From: Bacteroidales bacterium
Lineage (GTDB): Bacteria > Bacteroidota > Bacteroidia > Bacteroidales > UBA932
Direction of reading: 5' to 3'
Assembly (NCBI GenBank): GCA_017615435.1
Contig: JAGAAF010000059.1
Location: 1 to 61,886, forward strand
DNA length: 61,886 bases
A model generated the notes under the pieces. The model saw only the letters and a list, made by a program, of their open reading frames with translations. It did no database searches and had not been told where the DNA came from. How positions within the stretch are numbered: position 1 is the first letter of the stretch; each line of letters opens with the position of its first letter. Of the stretch, positions 51,661 to 60,985 are shown piece by piece. A program made the translations under genes and the position numbers.

Positions 51661-54600
51661 TTAGAAGGTGAACTTCACACCGAGCTGGAAACGCCAGCGT
51701 GAGCTGAAGTCGGAGAGATAAATCGCGTTATCCTTCCTGAAAGTGAACTCAGGAACCATATTGCCGGCGCTGTCCTTCGTCAGGCCGTTGATGCCCAGCG
51801 GGCTGCGGGTGATGGTGCTGGCATAGGACAGACCCCACTCGCGGTTCAGGAGGTTCGTGAGGTTCAGGAGGTCCATAGTGACCTGCATCTTGCGGCCGTT
51901 CTTACGGTCGTAGAAGATATCCTCTGCCACCTGGAGATCGATATGGTGCTCGAACGGGGAGATACCGCCGTTACGCTCGGCCCACTGTCCTCTGTGAGAG
52001 GAGAGATACTTGTCCGAACGGATGAGCTTCTCGAATGCGACTGCGTCGGCAGGAGTGCTCCACTTCATTGTGGAGAGTTCGTCGGCGGTAGGGATATACA
52101 TAAGGGAGTTGCCCTGGTAACCGTCGCCGTTGAAGGCCTCGGCCGCCGATGAATCGTAGTAAACGAACGAATAGCGCTGGCCGGAGGTGCCGGTGTAAGC
52201 GAGGGACACGGATGTTGCGAGCAGACCGCCTGCATAAGCGGGCGACTTGTAAGCCGCGATCGCCGCCACTTTGTGAGGAATGTCGAACAGAGAGTAGGAC
52301 AACTCAGGGGCGTTCGTATCCACGGACGGGTTGGTCGTCAGGTTCGAGTGAGCCTGCGAAGACAGACCGTCGTTGGCGGTGAAGGAGTGACCGTAGGTGT
52401 ACGATCCCATCAGGTAGAGACCCCAGTCGAAGGTCTTCTCCACCTTCGCGCTGGCGGAATAGGAGTAACCCTGGTTGGTGTTTCCGAGGGCGACGATGGT
52501 CTTGAAATCACCGCTCTTGGTGTGGTAGTAAGGAGCCACGCTGGCGGGGTTGCTGGCAGCGACCGCCGCGCTCGCGCCATAGACTTTCTCGGTGGATTCG
52601 AGGGCTACGTTGCGGAAGTAGATGTTGTTGAAGCCCTTGCTGAAGATACCGTCGAGGGTGACCTTCCAGCCGTTCTCGAATTCGTGGTCGAAACCGAGGT
52701 TCACGCGGAGCACCTGAGGATACTTGAAGTTCCTGCTGAGGGTGTTGATGGTTGCACCTGCGCTGGAGCCCTGGATGCCTTCCTTCTCGCCGGTGTCCGG
52801 GTTGGTGTGCCACTTGCCGAGGACGATGTCGTTGTAAGGATCGGTAGTGATAGGGAGCTCGGCGAGCATAGTGGCATCGGTGATATTGATGCTCTTTGTT
52901 TCCACGCCGGTGTTGTTGTAAGCATTGGAGAGCCACACGAACGGGATACGGCCGGTGAACATACCGACACCTCCGCGGAGGAGCGACTTATGGTCGTCGT
53001 TCAGGAACCAGCGGAAGCCGACACGGGGAGACAGGAGAACGGAAAGTTTCGGGGTCACGCCCACGAGCTCGTTGGTGTCGGTCGAATAGGTCGCTACGTT
53101 GGCGTTGAAAGCCTCGTTGACCGAAGGTTTGTTGAGAAGGAGCGGAGCGTCCGCACGCAGACCGTAGGTAAGGGTGAAGTTGCGGTTCGGGCGCCACTCG
53201 TCCTGGGCATAGAGGCCAAGCTGGAGAGCCTGGGTATGCGCGAACCAGTCGGGTCCGTCCACGCCCTCGACTGTCGGGTCGGCGTAGTTGTACTTGAATG
53301 CGCTGAACTTGTTGTTGCCCTCGGTCGTGGCGAAGAAGTCGGCGACCGTCTTGAACTCATACTGGCCGGTCGCATACGTTCTGTAAGCATTTGCGAAGGT
53401 GTACAGTTCGTTGTGCGTTCCAAGCGTAAGGGTGTGCTTGCCCAGCGAGATGTAAAGGTTGTCGGTGAGGGTGTAGGTGTTCACCAGAACCTTGTTGATG
53501 TAAGAGCAATAGTGAGTACCGATGTCAAGGATGGTGTTGTCTCCGTTGGTGTAGATGGTCGGGGCGGCATAAGGTACCGAACGGACTTCGTCCACCATAA
53601 CGGCCGTGACGCGGAGGTCGTTGCTCATATTGTCGGCAAGACGTGAGTTGAGCTCTCCCACGAGTGTGTGGGTCGTGTTCACACGGTCGAAGTAGGAGTT
53701 GTTGAAGTAGTAGGTCTTGTTACCTGCGCCGTTGCCAAGGTTCTTGGCATCCAGCAGCTGGTAACGGAACATCAGTTTGTGGTTGTCGTTGATGTTCCAG
53801 TCCAGACGGACGAGGGCGTTGATATTGCGCTTGTCCGAATTCTTCACTGCATAGCCTTCATCGAGGGAGATGCCCTTTGCGAACACGTCCTTATAGTGCT
53901 TGATGGCAGCATCCGCCATAGCGGTATTGAAGTAATCGCCAAGGTCTTCGGTGCCCCAGGTGACAGTGTTCTTGAGCTTGCGCTCTTCGGTCTCATACGA
54001 ACCGTTGACAGGAGAGTAGATGTTAGGAGACGAGCTCATCAGGCCTTCGAAGCTGGCGAAGAGGAAGAGCTTGTTCTTGATGATAGGAGCGCCGACCGTG
54101 GCACCATAGGTGACATAGTACTGCTCGTCGTATTTCATACGGGAGTAGGTTCCGTCGTCGTTCTTCTTCATCTTGCTCTTGATGAAGAGAGGATCTGTGT
54201 CGTCCATAGTACCCGGAGTCGTTCCGATGAAGTCTTCGTTATAGTAGTGAGCGTAAGCAGTACCCTTTACCTGGTTGGTACCGGACTTCGTGATGGCGTT
54301 GATTGCGCCGCCGGTGAAACCGCTCTGGCGAACGTCGAACGGGGCCACGACGACCTGGATTTCCTCGATTGCATCGTAGGAGATAGGGTTGGCGCCCACA
54401 TTAGCGCCGTTGGTACCCTCGGAAGAAAGACCGAAGGAATCGTTGGCCACGGCACCGTCCACCTGGAAAGAGTTGTAACGGGTGCTGGTTCCGGCGATGG
54501 ACATACCGCCGTACTTGCTGTTACTTGCCTGAGGAGTGTACTTGACCACATCGAACACGCTGCGGTTGATGGTCGGGATCTGCTCGATCTGACCGAGGCT

Positions 54601-55014
54601 GAAGCTCGCGCCCGCGCCGGTCTTGGATGCGTTGAACGAGCTCTTGGCCTCGACCACCACTGCATCCAGTTCATTTGCGGACTGGAGCTGGGCGTCGAAT
54701 TCATAGGGCTCACCCAGTTTGAGCGTGACGTTCGGGTTCTGAACGGTGTTCATTCCCAGGAAAGAAACTTCAACGAGATACGGTCCACCGACACGCATAC
54801 CGTTGATGTGATACTGTCCTGCGTCGTTTGCAACCGCATAGTACTGCGACCCCGTCGGGGTGTGGACAGCCACGACGACCGCACCTGCGAGTGGTGCGCC
54901 CGTTTCGTCGGTGATTGTTCCGCTAAGCGATGAGGTGGTGACTTGTGCGAAAACTGCAATGCTGCAGAGAAATGCCGCGAACGCGGCAACGGCTCTTTTG
55001 ATTGAGAGACTCAT
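51661..55014 (-). CDS. Oar-like TonB-dependent receptor with carboxypeptidase-regulatory-like domain
   Basis: A 1117-residue outer-membrane protein. Signal peptide (1-23), regulatory-like domain (about 27-112; GTITDETGAPLAGAVVVA), plug (FSLGQIEQIPTINRSVFDVVKYTPQ, GGAINAITKSGTNQ) and a long barrel ending in Phe (RFQLGVKFTF). This is the Oar branch, which includes protein and adhesin receptors as well as importers. It heads the locus with a strong -33/-7 promoter at 55060-55090. No SusD partner exists; the 1211-residue lipoprotein follows instead. Confidence 0.88.
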   Translation of the reverse strand: MSLSIKRAVAAFAAFLCSIAVFAQVTTSSLSGTITDETGAPLAGAVVVAVHTPTGSQYYAVANDAGQYHINGMRVGGPYLVEVSFLGMNTVQNPNVTLKLGEPYEFDAQLQSANELDAVVVEAKSSFNASKTGAGASFSLGQIEQIPTINRSVFDVVKYTPQASNSKYGGMSIAGTSTRYNSFQVDGAVANDSFGLSSEGTNGANVGANPISYDAIEEIQVVVAPFDVRQSGFTGGAINAITKSGTNQVKGTAYAHYYNEDFIGTTPGTMDDTDPLFIKSKMKKNDDGTYSRMKYDEQYYVTYGATVGAPIIKNKLFLFASFEGLMSSSPNIYSPVNGSYETEERKLKNTVTWGTEDLGDYFNTAMADAAIKHYKDVFAKGISLDEGYAVKNSDKRNINALVRLDWNINDNHKLMFRYQLLDAKNLGNGAGNKTYYFNNSYFDRVNTTHTLVGELNSRLADNMSNDLRVTAVMVDEVRSVPYAAPTIYTNGDNTILDIGTHYCSYINKVLVNTYTLTDNLYISLGKHTLTLGTHNELYTFANAYRTYATGQYEFKTVADFFATTEGNNKFSAFKYNYADPTVEGVDGPDWFAHTQALQLGLYAQDEWRPNRNFTLTYGLRADAPLLLNKPSVNEAFNANVATYSTDTNELVGVTPKLSVLLSPRVGFRWFLNDDHKSLLRGGVGMFTGRIPFVWLSNAYNNTGVETKSINITDATMLAELPITTDPYNDIVLGKWHTNPDTGEKEGIQGSSAGATINTLSRNFKYPQVLRVNLGFDHEFENGWKVTLDGIFSKGFNNIYFRNVALESTEKVYGASAAVAASNPASVAPYYHTKSGDFKTIVALGNTNQGYSYSASAKVEKTFDWGLYLMGSYTYGHSFTANDGLSSQAHSNLTTNPSVDTNAPELSYSLFDIPHKVAAIAAYKSPAYAGGLLATSVSLAYTGTSGQRYSFVYYDSSAAEAFNGDGYQGNSLMYIPTADELSTMKWSTPADAVAFEKLIRSDKYLSSHRGQWAERNGGISPFEHHIDLQVAEDIFYDRKNGRKMQVTMDLLNLTNLLNREWGLSYASTITRSPLGINGLTKDSAGNMVPEFTFRKDNAIYLSDFSSRWRFQLGVKFTF

Positions 55015-55059
55015 TTTGTTATAAGAATTGTTTTAAACTATTGTCAATTCAAGCAGCCA

Positions 55060-55090
55060 CAAATTTAGCAAAAAAGATGACGTGGCCAAA
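55060..55090 (-). promoter_or_regulatory. Promoter with -33 TTTG and -7 TAAATTTG for the Oar-like receptor gene
   Basis: On the minus strand TTTG (55090-55087) and TAAATTTG (55067-55060) are separated by 19 bp, matching the Bacteroidota consensus at both boxes. The start codon is about 45 bp downstream. Confidence 0.75.
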
Positions 55091-55125
55091 ACTTTTTCTT
55101 CGAACAAATTATCAACATTTTTTCA

Positions 55126-55133
55126 TACCTTTG
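55126..55133 (+). promoter_or_regulatory. Predicted -7 box (TACCTTTG) for metK
   Basis: TACCTTTG matches TAnnTTTG exactly; transcription would start near 55140, leaving a leader of about 64 nt that holds the riboswitch. No -33 TTTG is obvious. Confidence 0.65.
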
Positions 55134-55150
55134 CAGTCCAATAAGTTACA

Positions 55151-55203
55151 CCTACGAGGAAAGATTTGACTGCTTGCAACCTCGTACAAAAAATGCTAAA
55201 AAG
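55151..55203 (+). ncRNA. SAM-II-like riboswitch upstream of metK
   Basis: TACGAGG (55153-55159) pairs perfectly with CCTCGTA (55180-55186) to form the P1 stem. The loop contains GATTTGAC and TTGCAA, and GCTAAAAAG (55195-55203) follows just before the ATG. These match the SAM-II (metA-type) riboswitch: the loop GATTTAAC, the TTGCAA and the 3' GCTAAAAAGG segment that folds back as a pseudoknot. TGC (55194-55196) can pair with GCA in the loop. When SAM binds, the 3' segment and start codon region would be sequestered, lowering MetK production. It begins about 10 nt after the predicted transcription start. Confidence 0.8.
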
Positions 55204-56463
55204 ATGAATTACCTCTTTACTTCGGAGTCCGTCTCCGAGGGCCATCCCGACAAAGTCGCCGATCAGATATCGGACGCAATCCTCGATGAATTCTTAAGGC
55301 AGGACCCTCAGGCGCGTGTCGCCTGCGAGACTTTCTGTACCACGGGCCTCGTGCTGGTGGGCGGCGAAGTCCGCTCGGACCACGCCTATGTGGACATCCA
55401 GCAGACCGTGCGCGACGTCATCCGCCGCATCGGTTACACAAAGTCGGAGTATAACTTCGACGCCGATTCGTGCGGCGTCCTTTCAGTCATCCACGAACAG
55501 AGCGCGGACATCAGCCGCGGAGTCGTGCGGGCCGAGGCTATGGAGCAGGGCGCCGGCGACCAGGGTATGATGTTCGGGTACGCGTGCCGCGACACGGAGG
55601 ACTTTATGCCCATCGCGCCGGCGCTTGCGCACAAGCTGCTTCAGGTGCTTGCCGACATCCGCAAGCAGTCCGACAGCCCGATGCCGTATCTGCGCCCGGA
55701 CGCGAAGAGCCAAATCACCGTGGAGTTTTCGGGCCGCCATAAGCCCTTGCGCGTACATACTATAGTATTAAGCACGCAGCACGACGAGTTCGACACTGAC
55801 GAGGCGATGCACGAGCGCATCTTCAACGACGTTCGCGACATCGTCATCCCCCGCCTCGTGGCTTCCCTGCCCGAGGCCGAGGCCGAGCTGTTCAAGGGAG
55901 ACTATAAGTTATTGGTCAACCCTACGGGCAAGTTCGTGATAGGCGGGCCCGCCGGGGACACGGGCCTCACCGGCCGTAAGATAGTCGTAGACACTTACGG
56001 CGGACGGGGAGCCCACGGCGGCGGGGCTTTCTCGGGGAAGGACCCCAGCAAGGTGGACCGTTCCGCAGCCTACGCGGCAAGGCATATAGCGAAGAACCTC
56101 GTGGCGGCCGGCGTGGCGGACGAGATCCTCGTGCAGATCGCCTACGCGATCGGAGTCGCCCGGCCGGTCAGCATCTTCGTGGACTCCTACGGCAGTTCGC
56201 ACGTTCATCCCGCTTCGACCGAGGGCATCTCTGACGCCCGCGGCGAGGCCACCGACGCTTACATAGCCTCCAAGATCGGCGAACTGTTCGATTTAAGGCC
56301 GGCCGCAATAGTCGAGCGCTTCGGTCTCAAGAATCCGATTTACCTGCCCACGGCCGCGTATGGCCATATGGGACGCAAACCCTACGTGAAGGACGGCATC
56401 CAGTTCTTCGGTTGGGAGAAACTCGATATGGTGGATGCAATCAAGAAAGCCTTCGGCCTATGA
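55204..56463 (+). CDS. metK: S-adenosylmethionine synthetase
   Basis: A 419-residue enzyme making SAM from methionine and ATP. Motifs: N-terminal [24 protein letters not shown], the P-loop-like [22 protein letters not shown] and the C-terminal TAAYGHMGR. The start at 55204 is fixed by the family N-terminus ([17 protein letters not shown]) and by the riboswitch ending at 55203. Its stop overlaps the pncB start (ATGA), so both genes should respond to SAM. Confidence 0.97.
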   Translation: MNYLFTSESVSEGHPDKVADQISDAILDEFLRQDPQARVACETFCTTGLVLVGGEVRSDHAYVDIQQTVRDVIRRIGYTKSEYNFDADSCGVLSVIHEQSADISRGVVRAEAMEQGAGDQGMMFGYACRDTEDFMPIAPALAHKLLQVLADIRKQSDSPMPYLRPDAKSQITVEFSGRHKPLRVHTIVLSTQHDEFDTDEAMHERIFNDVRDIVIPRLVASLPEAEAELFKGDYKLLVNPTGKFVIGGPAGDTGLTGRKIVVDTYGGRGAHGGGAFSGKDPSKVDRSAAYAARHIAKNLVAAGVADEILVQIAYAIGVARPVSIFVDSYGSSHVHPASTEGISDARGEATDAYIASKIGELFDLRPAAIVERFGLKNPIYLPTAAYGHMGRKPYVKDGIQFFGWEKLDMVDAIKKAFGL

Positions 56464-57653
56464 AACCTTTGATTTCCCATTTCACCGACAACGACCTGTA
56501 CACTTTCACCTGCCAGTACTACGTTCTTAAAACGTACCCGCGCGCGGAAGTGGAGTACTCCTTTATAGACAGGAACAAGACCGTCTACCCCGCCGGCTTC
56601 GCGGAGTTGCTCCAGGAGCAGGTCGATTATATGAAGGATGTCGTTATCACGGACGAGGAGATCGCCTTTATGATCGACAAGTGCGTGTACCTGCCCCTGT
56701 GGTATTTCACATTCTTGAGGGGCTACCGTTTCAATCCCGCCGAGGTGTCGATCTCGCAGGATGCTGAAGGACATCTTTCAATCAATGTCCACGGCAAGTG
56801 GTTCTCCACCATAATGTGGGAGATGCCGCTGCTTTCTTGTATCAGCGAGCTTATGCATATTCTTCGCGGAGATATCGAGAGGTACGACGCCAAACTCGAA
56901 GAGTCCCGTGCACGTGCGAAAGCCGAGCAGATTTACGCCGGAGGCCTGATTCTTGGCGATATGGGCACACGCCGTCGCCTCAGCTTCGACCACCAGGAGA
57001 TGGTGATCCGAGTGATGAAGGAGGTTTACGAAAGCAAGTCGTGGCCCGGCAAGTTCACCGGCACCAGCAACGTCTGGCTCGCGATGAAATACGACCTGCT
57101 GCCGCTCGGCACTATGTCGCACCAGCTCATCTCCTTCGAGGAGAACGTCAGCGGTGTGTTCGAGTGCAACTTCAACGTTATGAAGAAGTTCAGCGACGTG
57201 TTCGACGGCGACAACGGAATCTATCTCTACGACTGCTTCGGCGACAAAGTCTTCTTCAGCAACCTGTCGAAGCGTATGGCCCTTATGTACCGCGGACTCC
57301 GTGTGGACAGCGGCAACGAAGAGGAGCAGATCGAGAAGATTATCGCAAAGTACCAGGAACTCGGCATCAACCCTGCGACCAAGCAGGTAGTGTTCTCCAA
57401 CGGTTTGAATATCGATCGCGCCATCGAGATTCATAACTACTGCGCCGGCCGCGTGATGGACTCCTACGGCGTGGGCACGTTCCTTACCTGCGATGTGACG
57501 GGCTGCTCGCCTATGAACATAGTCGTGAAACTCACCCGCGGCCGCATCACGGAGAAGCGCGAATGGCACGACTGCGTCAAACTCTCCTGCGATCTCACCA
57601 AGACCCTGGGAAATCCGGACAAGTGCAAATACCTGGTCAGTTTGCTGGGATAA
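56460..57653 (+). CDS. pncB: Nicotinate phosphoribosyltransferase
   Basis: A 397-residue enzyme of NAD salvage that joins nicotinate to PRPP with ATP hydrolysis. The N-terminus [31 protein letters not shown] and the phosphorylated-His region (around [17 protein letters not shown]) are typical; the substrate region [22 protein letters not shown] is also clear. The ATG overlaps the metK stop by four bases. A longer open frame upstream runs within metK and is not used. Confidence 0.95.
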   Translation: MKPLISHFTDNDLYTFTCQYYVLKTYPRAEVEYSFIDRNKTVYPAGFAELLQEQVDYMKDVVITDEEIAFMIDKCVYLPLWYFTFLRGYRFNPAEVSISQDAEGHLSINVHGKWFSTIMWEMPLLSCISELMHILRGDIERYDAKLEESRARAKAEQIYAGGLILGDMGTRRRLSFDHQEMVIRVMKEVYESKSWPGKFTGTSNVWLAMKYDLLPLGTMSHQLISFEENVSGVFECNFNVMKKFSDVFDGDNGIYLYDCFGDKVFFSNLSKRMALMYRGLRVDSGNEEEQIEKIIAKYQELGINPATKQVVFSNGLNIDRAIEIHNYCAGRVMDSYGVGTFLTCDVTGCSPMNIVVKLTRGRITEKREWHDCVKLSCDLTKTLGNPDKCKYLVSLLG

Positions 57654-57681
57654 GCTGAAGGTGGATTTAGCATAATAATTG

Positions 57682-57689
57682 TACCTTTG
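57682..57689 (+). promoter_or_regulatory. Predicted -7 box (TACCTTTG) for the 960-residue receptor gene
   Basis: TACCTTTG matches TAnnTTTG exactly and ends 8 bp before the ATG at 57698, so the mRNA is probably leaderless or nearly so. Confidence 0.55.
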
Positions 57690-57697
57690 ACCAGTAA

Positions 57698-60580
57698 ATG
57701 AAAAAACTCATCCTCATACTGGCGACTCTTTTGGCCTTCGCGCTCCAAACCCGGGCTCAGTATGTCATCATCAACGACAATGTGTTCCAGACGGGGATGA
57801 GCCGGATCAGGGTGGCGGTGGTGGACTCGCTGACGAATGAGCCTGTAGGGTTCGCGTCCGTGTATGTCGTTCCGTCGAAGGATACGACCATCACCAATTT
57901 CACCCTGACGGACGCGAAGGGTGTGGCGAGATTGGACGAGGTGCCGTTCGGCAGCTACGTCTTCCACGTGGAGATGCTGGGCTACAAACCATTCATCAAG
58001 GAACGTTACTTCCGCCAACAGGGAGTGGATATGGGCACGATCAAACTCCAGATTGACGAGCAGTTCCTGGAAGCGGCGATGGTCTCGGACGTGGGCAATC
58101 CCATCATAGTGAAAAAGGACACGGTGGAGTTCAACGCTTCGTCGTTCCGCGTGGGAGCGAACGCGATGCTCAAGGACCTGCTGAAGCGTATGCCGGGTAT
58201 GGAGATATCGGAAGACGGCACGGTCAAGTTCAACGGCGAAGCGATCGACAGGCTCACCGTGGGCGGACGCACGTTCTTCTTCGGCGACCAGAGTATGGCG
58301 CTGAACAACCTGCCGGCGGCGATAGTGGACAAGATCCGCGTAATCGACCGTGAGAGCGAGCGGACGCGCGCATCCGGTCTCCAGGACGGAAGCCGCGAGA
58401 AGGTGCTGGACGTGGCGCTGAAAAAGGAATACGAAAAAGGCTGGTTCGGCAACGTCGGCCTGAAGGGCGGCACGACCGTGGGCTCCAAAACCGACGACGA
58501 ACTGCGCGACGACCGCGGCCTGCTCTATAGCGGCAACGCCCTTGTCTCCGCCTATGGCGAAAAGGACCAGGTGACCGCGATAGCGAACGCGCAGAATATC
58601 AACGGATCCAACGTCGCGGTCATAATAATCAACGAAGACGGCGAGCGCTCCCGCGGGAACAGGGGCCTCTCCTCGGCCGCCCAGGTGGGTGTGAATGCTA
58701 ACACTTCGCGCATCAAGGACGTGGAAACGACGGTCGGTGTGACTTATAAACTCACGGACACGAATACGGGCTCAAAAGCGAACAGAACCACCTATCAGGA
58801 CGACGGCAATCTTTCATCCAAATCGGAGGACGCAGGGAAATCCTATTCCGACGGCTTGTCCACCAACCTTGAGTTCAAGAAGGAGAAGGGCAAGGTCTGG
58901 TTCCACGTTCGTCCGGACTTTCGCTACACCAGGTCGGACTCCCGTCAGGCGAGCTCGACCGAAACCGTGCGTGAAGGAGTATTCGTGAACAGTTCGGACA
59001 ACACCACTCAGGAACACACGGAAACCAGTAACGCCATTCTCAGCGCGGACGTGACTTTCCGCGAGTTGGGCGGTAATAGCAAACGTACCCTGCAAATGGG
59101 TGCCCACTCCTACTATGCCGGCAACGGCGGGACGAGCGCAGAGACGACGGAACTGACTACAGCCGCCGGGAAAAACTCCCGCGCAATGACCTATAATTCC
59201 GACGGTTTGTCGTTTGAACTCGGCAGCCGCATTCAGTACACCGAGCCGCTGAATGATAAATTGACGCTTTCTTCCTCGGCCGAGTTGAACTGGTCCAGGC
59301 GCGACAACTCCAGGGACGCGTTCGACGCTTCAGGCAGGAACGACTACTTTTCTTCGATCAGCAATTCGAAATATCTGGATCAGAGATACGACCTGACCGC
59401 TCAGTATAAGTACGGCGAAAACGGCTTTATAACCCTGGGCGGCAGCGTTACCGGCAACCTCAACGAAACGTACTCAAAGAGTTACGGCATCGAGGAGACG
59501 ACGGGCAAAGATGAGTGGCACTGGCACCTCGCGCCAAATATCCGCTTCCAGTACAACAAGGGCAACGACAGGTTCCTGGTGGCAGCCTCCGGCTACACAA
59601 TGCGTCCCGGGAATACGAGGATGCTTCCCGTTCTGAACATCAGCAACCCCTCCCGTCTGAGTCTGGGCAATGTCTATCTGAAGCCCTATTCGACAACCTC
59701 TTTCAACGGGTACTGGACGAGAAACAACAGGGAGAAGTTCTCCACTGCTATGGTCTATCTCTATGGTCAGCTGAACACCAATTCGATCAGTTCCGCGCTG
59801 TGGTACGACTCGGACGGCATCCTGTATTCCATCCCGGTGAACTCGAAAAAGCCCGGATTCACTGGCAGCGTGTCTTTCGACTATTCCACTCCGCTCGACG
59901 AGAGCAAAGTCTGGTCGCTGACTCTGTCCGGTTCCACATCGTATTCGTCCACTGTCAGTTATCAGGCGGGCACGACGCTCCCCGGACTGGACAAGGACAC
60001 GTTCGATTATTCGACCTTTATGTCTGGCTTCTGGGGTAATTCCGCCGGCGACCGTTTCTACGGCGGGCTGAGCGGCTTCAGCGAGAGCCGGACTCAATCG
60101 TTTGTTCCTTCAGCGGGGGCTTACGTCAAATACAACCGGGAGCGCTACTTTGTGATGGCGGGAGCCTGGACCACGGGGCGCATTTCCCGCTACTCGCTGG
60201 ATCCGAGCGTGAATATGACCACCCTGGACACGGGAATTACGGCCGAAGGGTCATACACCACCCCTCACGAGTTCGAGATCAACAGCGGAATAACTTACGC
60301 GTTCTACAACGGCTATGCCGAAGGCTACGGCCAACCGGAATGGAATTGGAACGCCGAAATCTCGAAGAGTGTGGGTGCGTTCAACCTGAGCCTCGAACTG
60401 CACGACATCCTGAACCAGACGCGCAGCCTGACGCATACCGTCACAGCCAACTACGAAGAGGATTCCTACCGCCTCATTATGGGGCGCTACGTCCTCTTCG
60501 GCGTGAAGTGGAACTTCGGTAAAATGAATGCCGTCCACAGCCGGAGGGCTCAGCGGGCGGCAAGGAATATGGTGTTCTAG
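57698..60580 (+). CDS. Outer membrane beta-barrel family protein (OMP_b-brl_3, TonB-receptor-like)
   Basis: A 960-residue protein with signal peptide (1-20), a carboxypeptidase-regulatory-like domain (about 35-125; DSLTNEPVGFASVYVVPSKD), a plug-like region (DTVEFNASSFRVGANAMLKDLLKRMPGMEISEDG, FFFGDQSMALNNLPAAIVDKI) and a barrel resembling the OMP_b-brl_3 family. No SusD partner lies next to it. The barrel ends VLFGVKWNF and then has a short basic tail (about 17 residues, to NMVF). Substrate is unknown. Confidence 0.85.
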   Translation: MKKLILILATLLAFALQTRAQYVIINDNVFQTGMSRIRVAVVDSLTNEPVGFASVYVVPSKDTTITNFTLTDAKGVARLDEVPFGSYVFHVEMLGYKPFIKERYFRQQGVDMGTIKLQIDEQFLEAAMVSDVGNPIIVKKDTVEFNASSFRVGANAMLKDLLKRMPGMEISEDGTVKFNGEAIDRLTVGGRTFFFGDQSMALNNLPAAIVDKIRVIDRESERTRASGLQDGSREKVLDVALKKEYEKGWFGNVGLKGGTTVGSKTDDELRDDRGLLYSGNALVSAYGEKDQVTAIANAQNINGSNVAVIIINEDGERSRGNRGLSSAAQVGVNANTSRIKDVETTVGVTYKLTDTNTGSKANRTTYQDDGNLSSKSEDAGKSYSDGLSTNLEFKKEKGKVWFHVRPDFRYTRSDSRQASSTETVREGVFVNSSDNTTQEHTETSNAILSADVTFRELGGNSKRTLQMGAHSYYAGNGGTSAETTELTTAAGKNSRAMTYNSDGLSFELGSRIQYTEPLNDKLTLSSSAELNWSRRDNSRDAFDASGRNDYFSSISNSKYLDQRYDLTAQYKYGENGFITLGGSVTGNLNETYSKSYGIEETTGKDEWHWHLAPNIRFQYNKGNDRFLVAASGYTMRPGNTRMLPVLNISNPSRLSLGNVYLKPYSTTSFNGYWTRNNREKFSTAMVYLYGQLNTNSISSALWYDSDGILYSIPVNSKKPGFTGSVSFDYSTPLDESKVWSLTLSGSTSYSSTVSYQAGTTLPGLDKDTFDYSTFMSGFWGNSAGDRFYGGLSGFSESRTQSFVPSAGAYVKYNRERYFVMAGAWTTGRISRYSLDPSVNMTTLDTGITAEGSYTTPHEFEINSGITYAFYNGYAEGYGQPEWNWNAEISKSVGAFNLSLELHDILNQTRSLTHTVTANYEEDSYRLIMGRYVLFGVKWNFGKMNAVHSRRAQRAARNMVF

Positions 60581-60585
60581 CGAAT

Positions 60586-60607
60586 AGGGAGAGCCGTCGC
60601 TCTCCCT
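60586..60607 (+). terminator. Perfect 9-bp hairpin after the receptor gene
   Basis: AGGGAGAGC (60586-60594) and GCTCTCCCT (60599-60607) are exact complements with loop CGTC, 5 bp past the stop codon of the receptor gene. No U-tract follows, so termination is probable but not certain. Confidence 0.6.
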
Positions 60608-60653
60608 CCGGGGCCTCAGGTCGGATAATACTGCCGGAGACCCATATATAAAC

Positions 60654-60681
60654 AAAAAAACCATCGCGGATATGGCGACGG
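60654..60681 (-). terminator. Rho-independent terminator of the tRNA operon
   Basis: CCATCGC (60661-60667) and GCGACGG (60675-60681) form a 7-bp stem with one G-U pair on the minus strand. Seven A residues at 60654-60660 give the U-tract. It lies about 78 bp past the 3' end of tRNA-Met. Confidence 0.8.
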
Positions 60682-60758
60682 AAGCGATATATATAGAGTT
60701 TGTCTGTGCGACCGGACGTAGCCGATCAAGACGTATGTTGATATTTATTGTTTAGGCT

Positions 60759-60835
60759 TGGTAGCGGGAGTGGGTCACGATCCCACGACCTCCGGATTAT
60801 GAATCCGACGCTCTAACCAGCTGAGCTACCCCGCC
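60759..60835 (-). tRNA. tRNA-Met (anticodon CAT)
   Basis: Full cloverleaf on the minus strand: acceptor GGCGGGG with TCCCGCT (two G-U pairs), D-arm GCTC/GAGC, anticodon loop with CAT and TpsiC arm GTGGG/CCCAC. Discriminator A and an encoded CCA are present (3' end 60759-60761). The acceptor starts with a G-U pair, which differs from the unpaired end of initiator tRNA, so it is probably the elongator (or an Ile2 type read after lysidine modification). Confidence 0.9.
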
Positions 60836-60846
60836 CCGTGTTTTTG

Positions 60847-60917
60847 TTGAGATAGAAGGACTCGAACCCTCACTGACAGAGCCAGAATCTGTAGTGCTAC
60901 CATTACACCATATCTCA
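60847..60917 (-). tRNA. tRNA-Gln (anticodon CTG)
   Basis: Cloverleaf on the minus strand: acceptor TGAGATA/TATCTCA, anticodon stem ACAGA/TCTGT with loop TTCTGGC giving CTG, and T-arm GAGGG-loop-TCCTTC region typical of tRNA-Gln. CCA is not encoded. It is 11 bp upstream of tRNA-Met in the same transcript. Confidence 0.88.
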
Positions 60918-60948
60918 ATGATTTATGTCAATTCCCCGAAAGGGATTG

Positions 60949-60979
60949 CAAAGGTATAATTCTTTGTGGAATTTGCAAA
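60949..60979 (-). promoter_or_regulatory. Promoter with -33 TTTG and -7 TACCTTTG for the tRNA operon
   Basis: On the minus strand TTTG (60979-60976) and TACCTTTG (60956-60949) are separated by 19 bp, a full match to the Bacteroidota consensus. Transcription would start about 25 bp before tRNA-Gln. The -33 box lies just past the ispF stop. Confidence 0.78.
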
Positions 60980-60985
60980 ATAATT

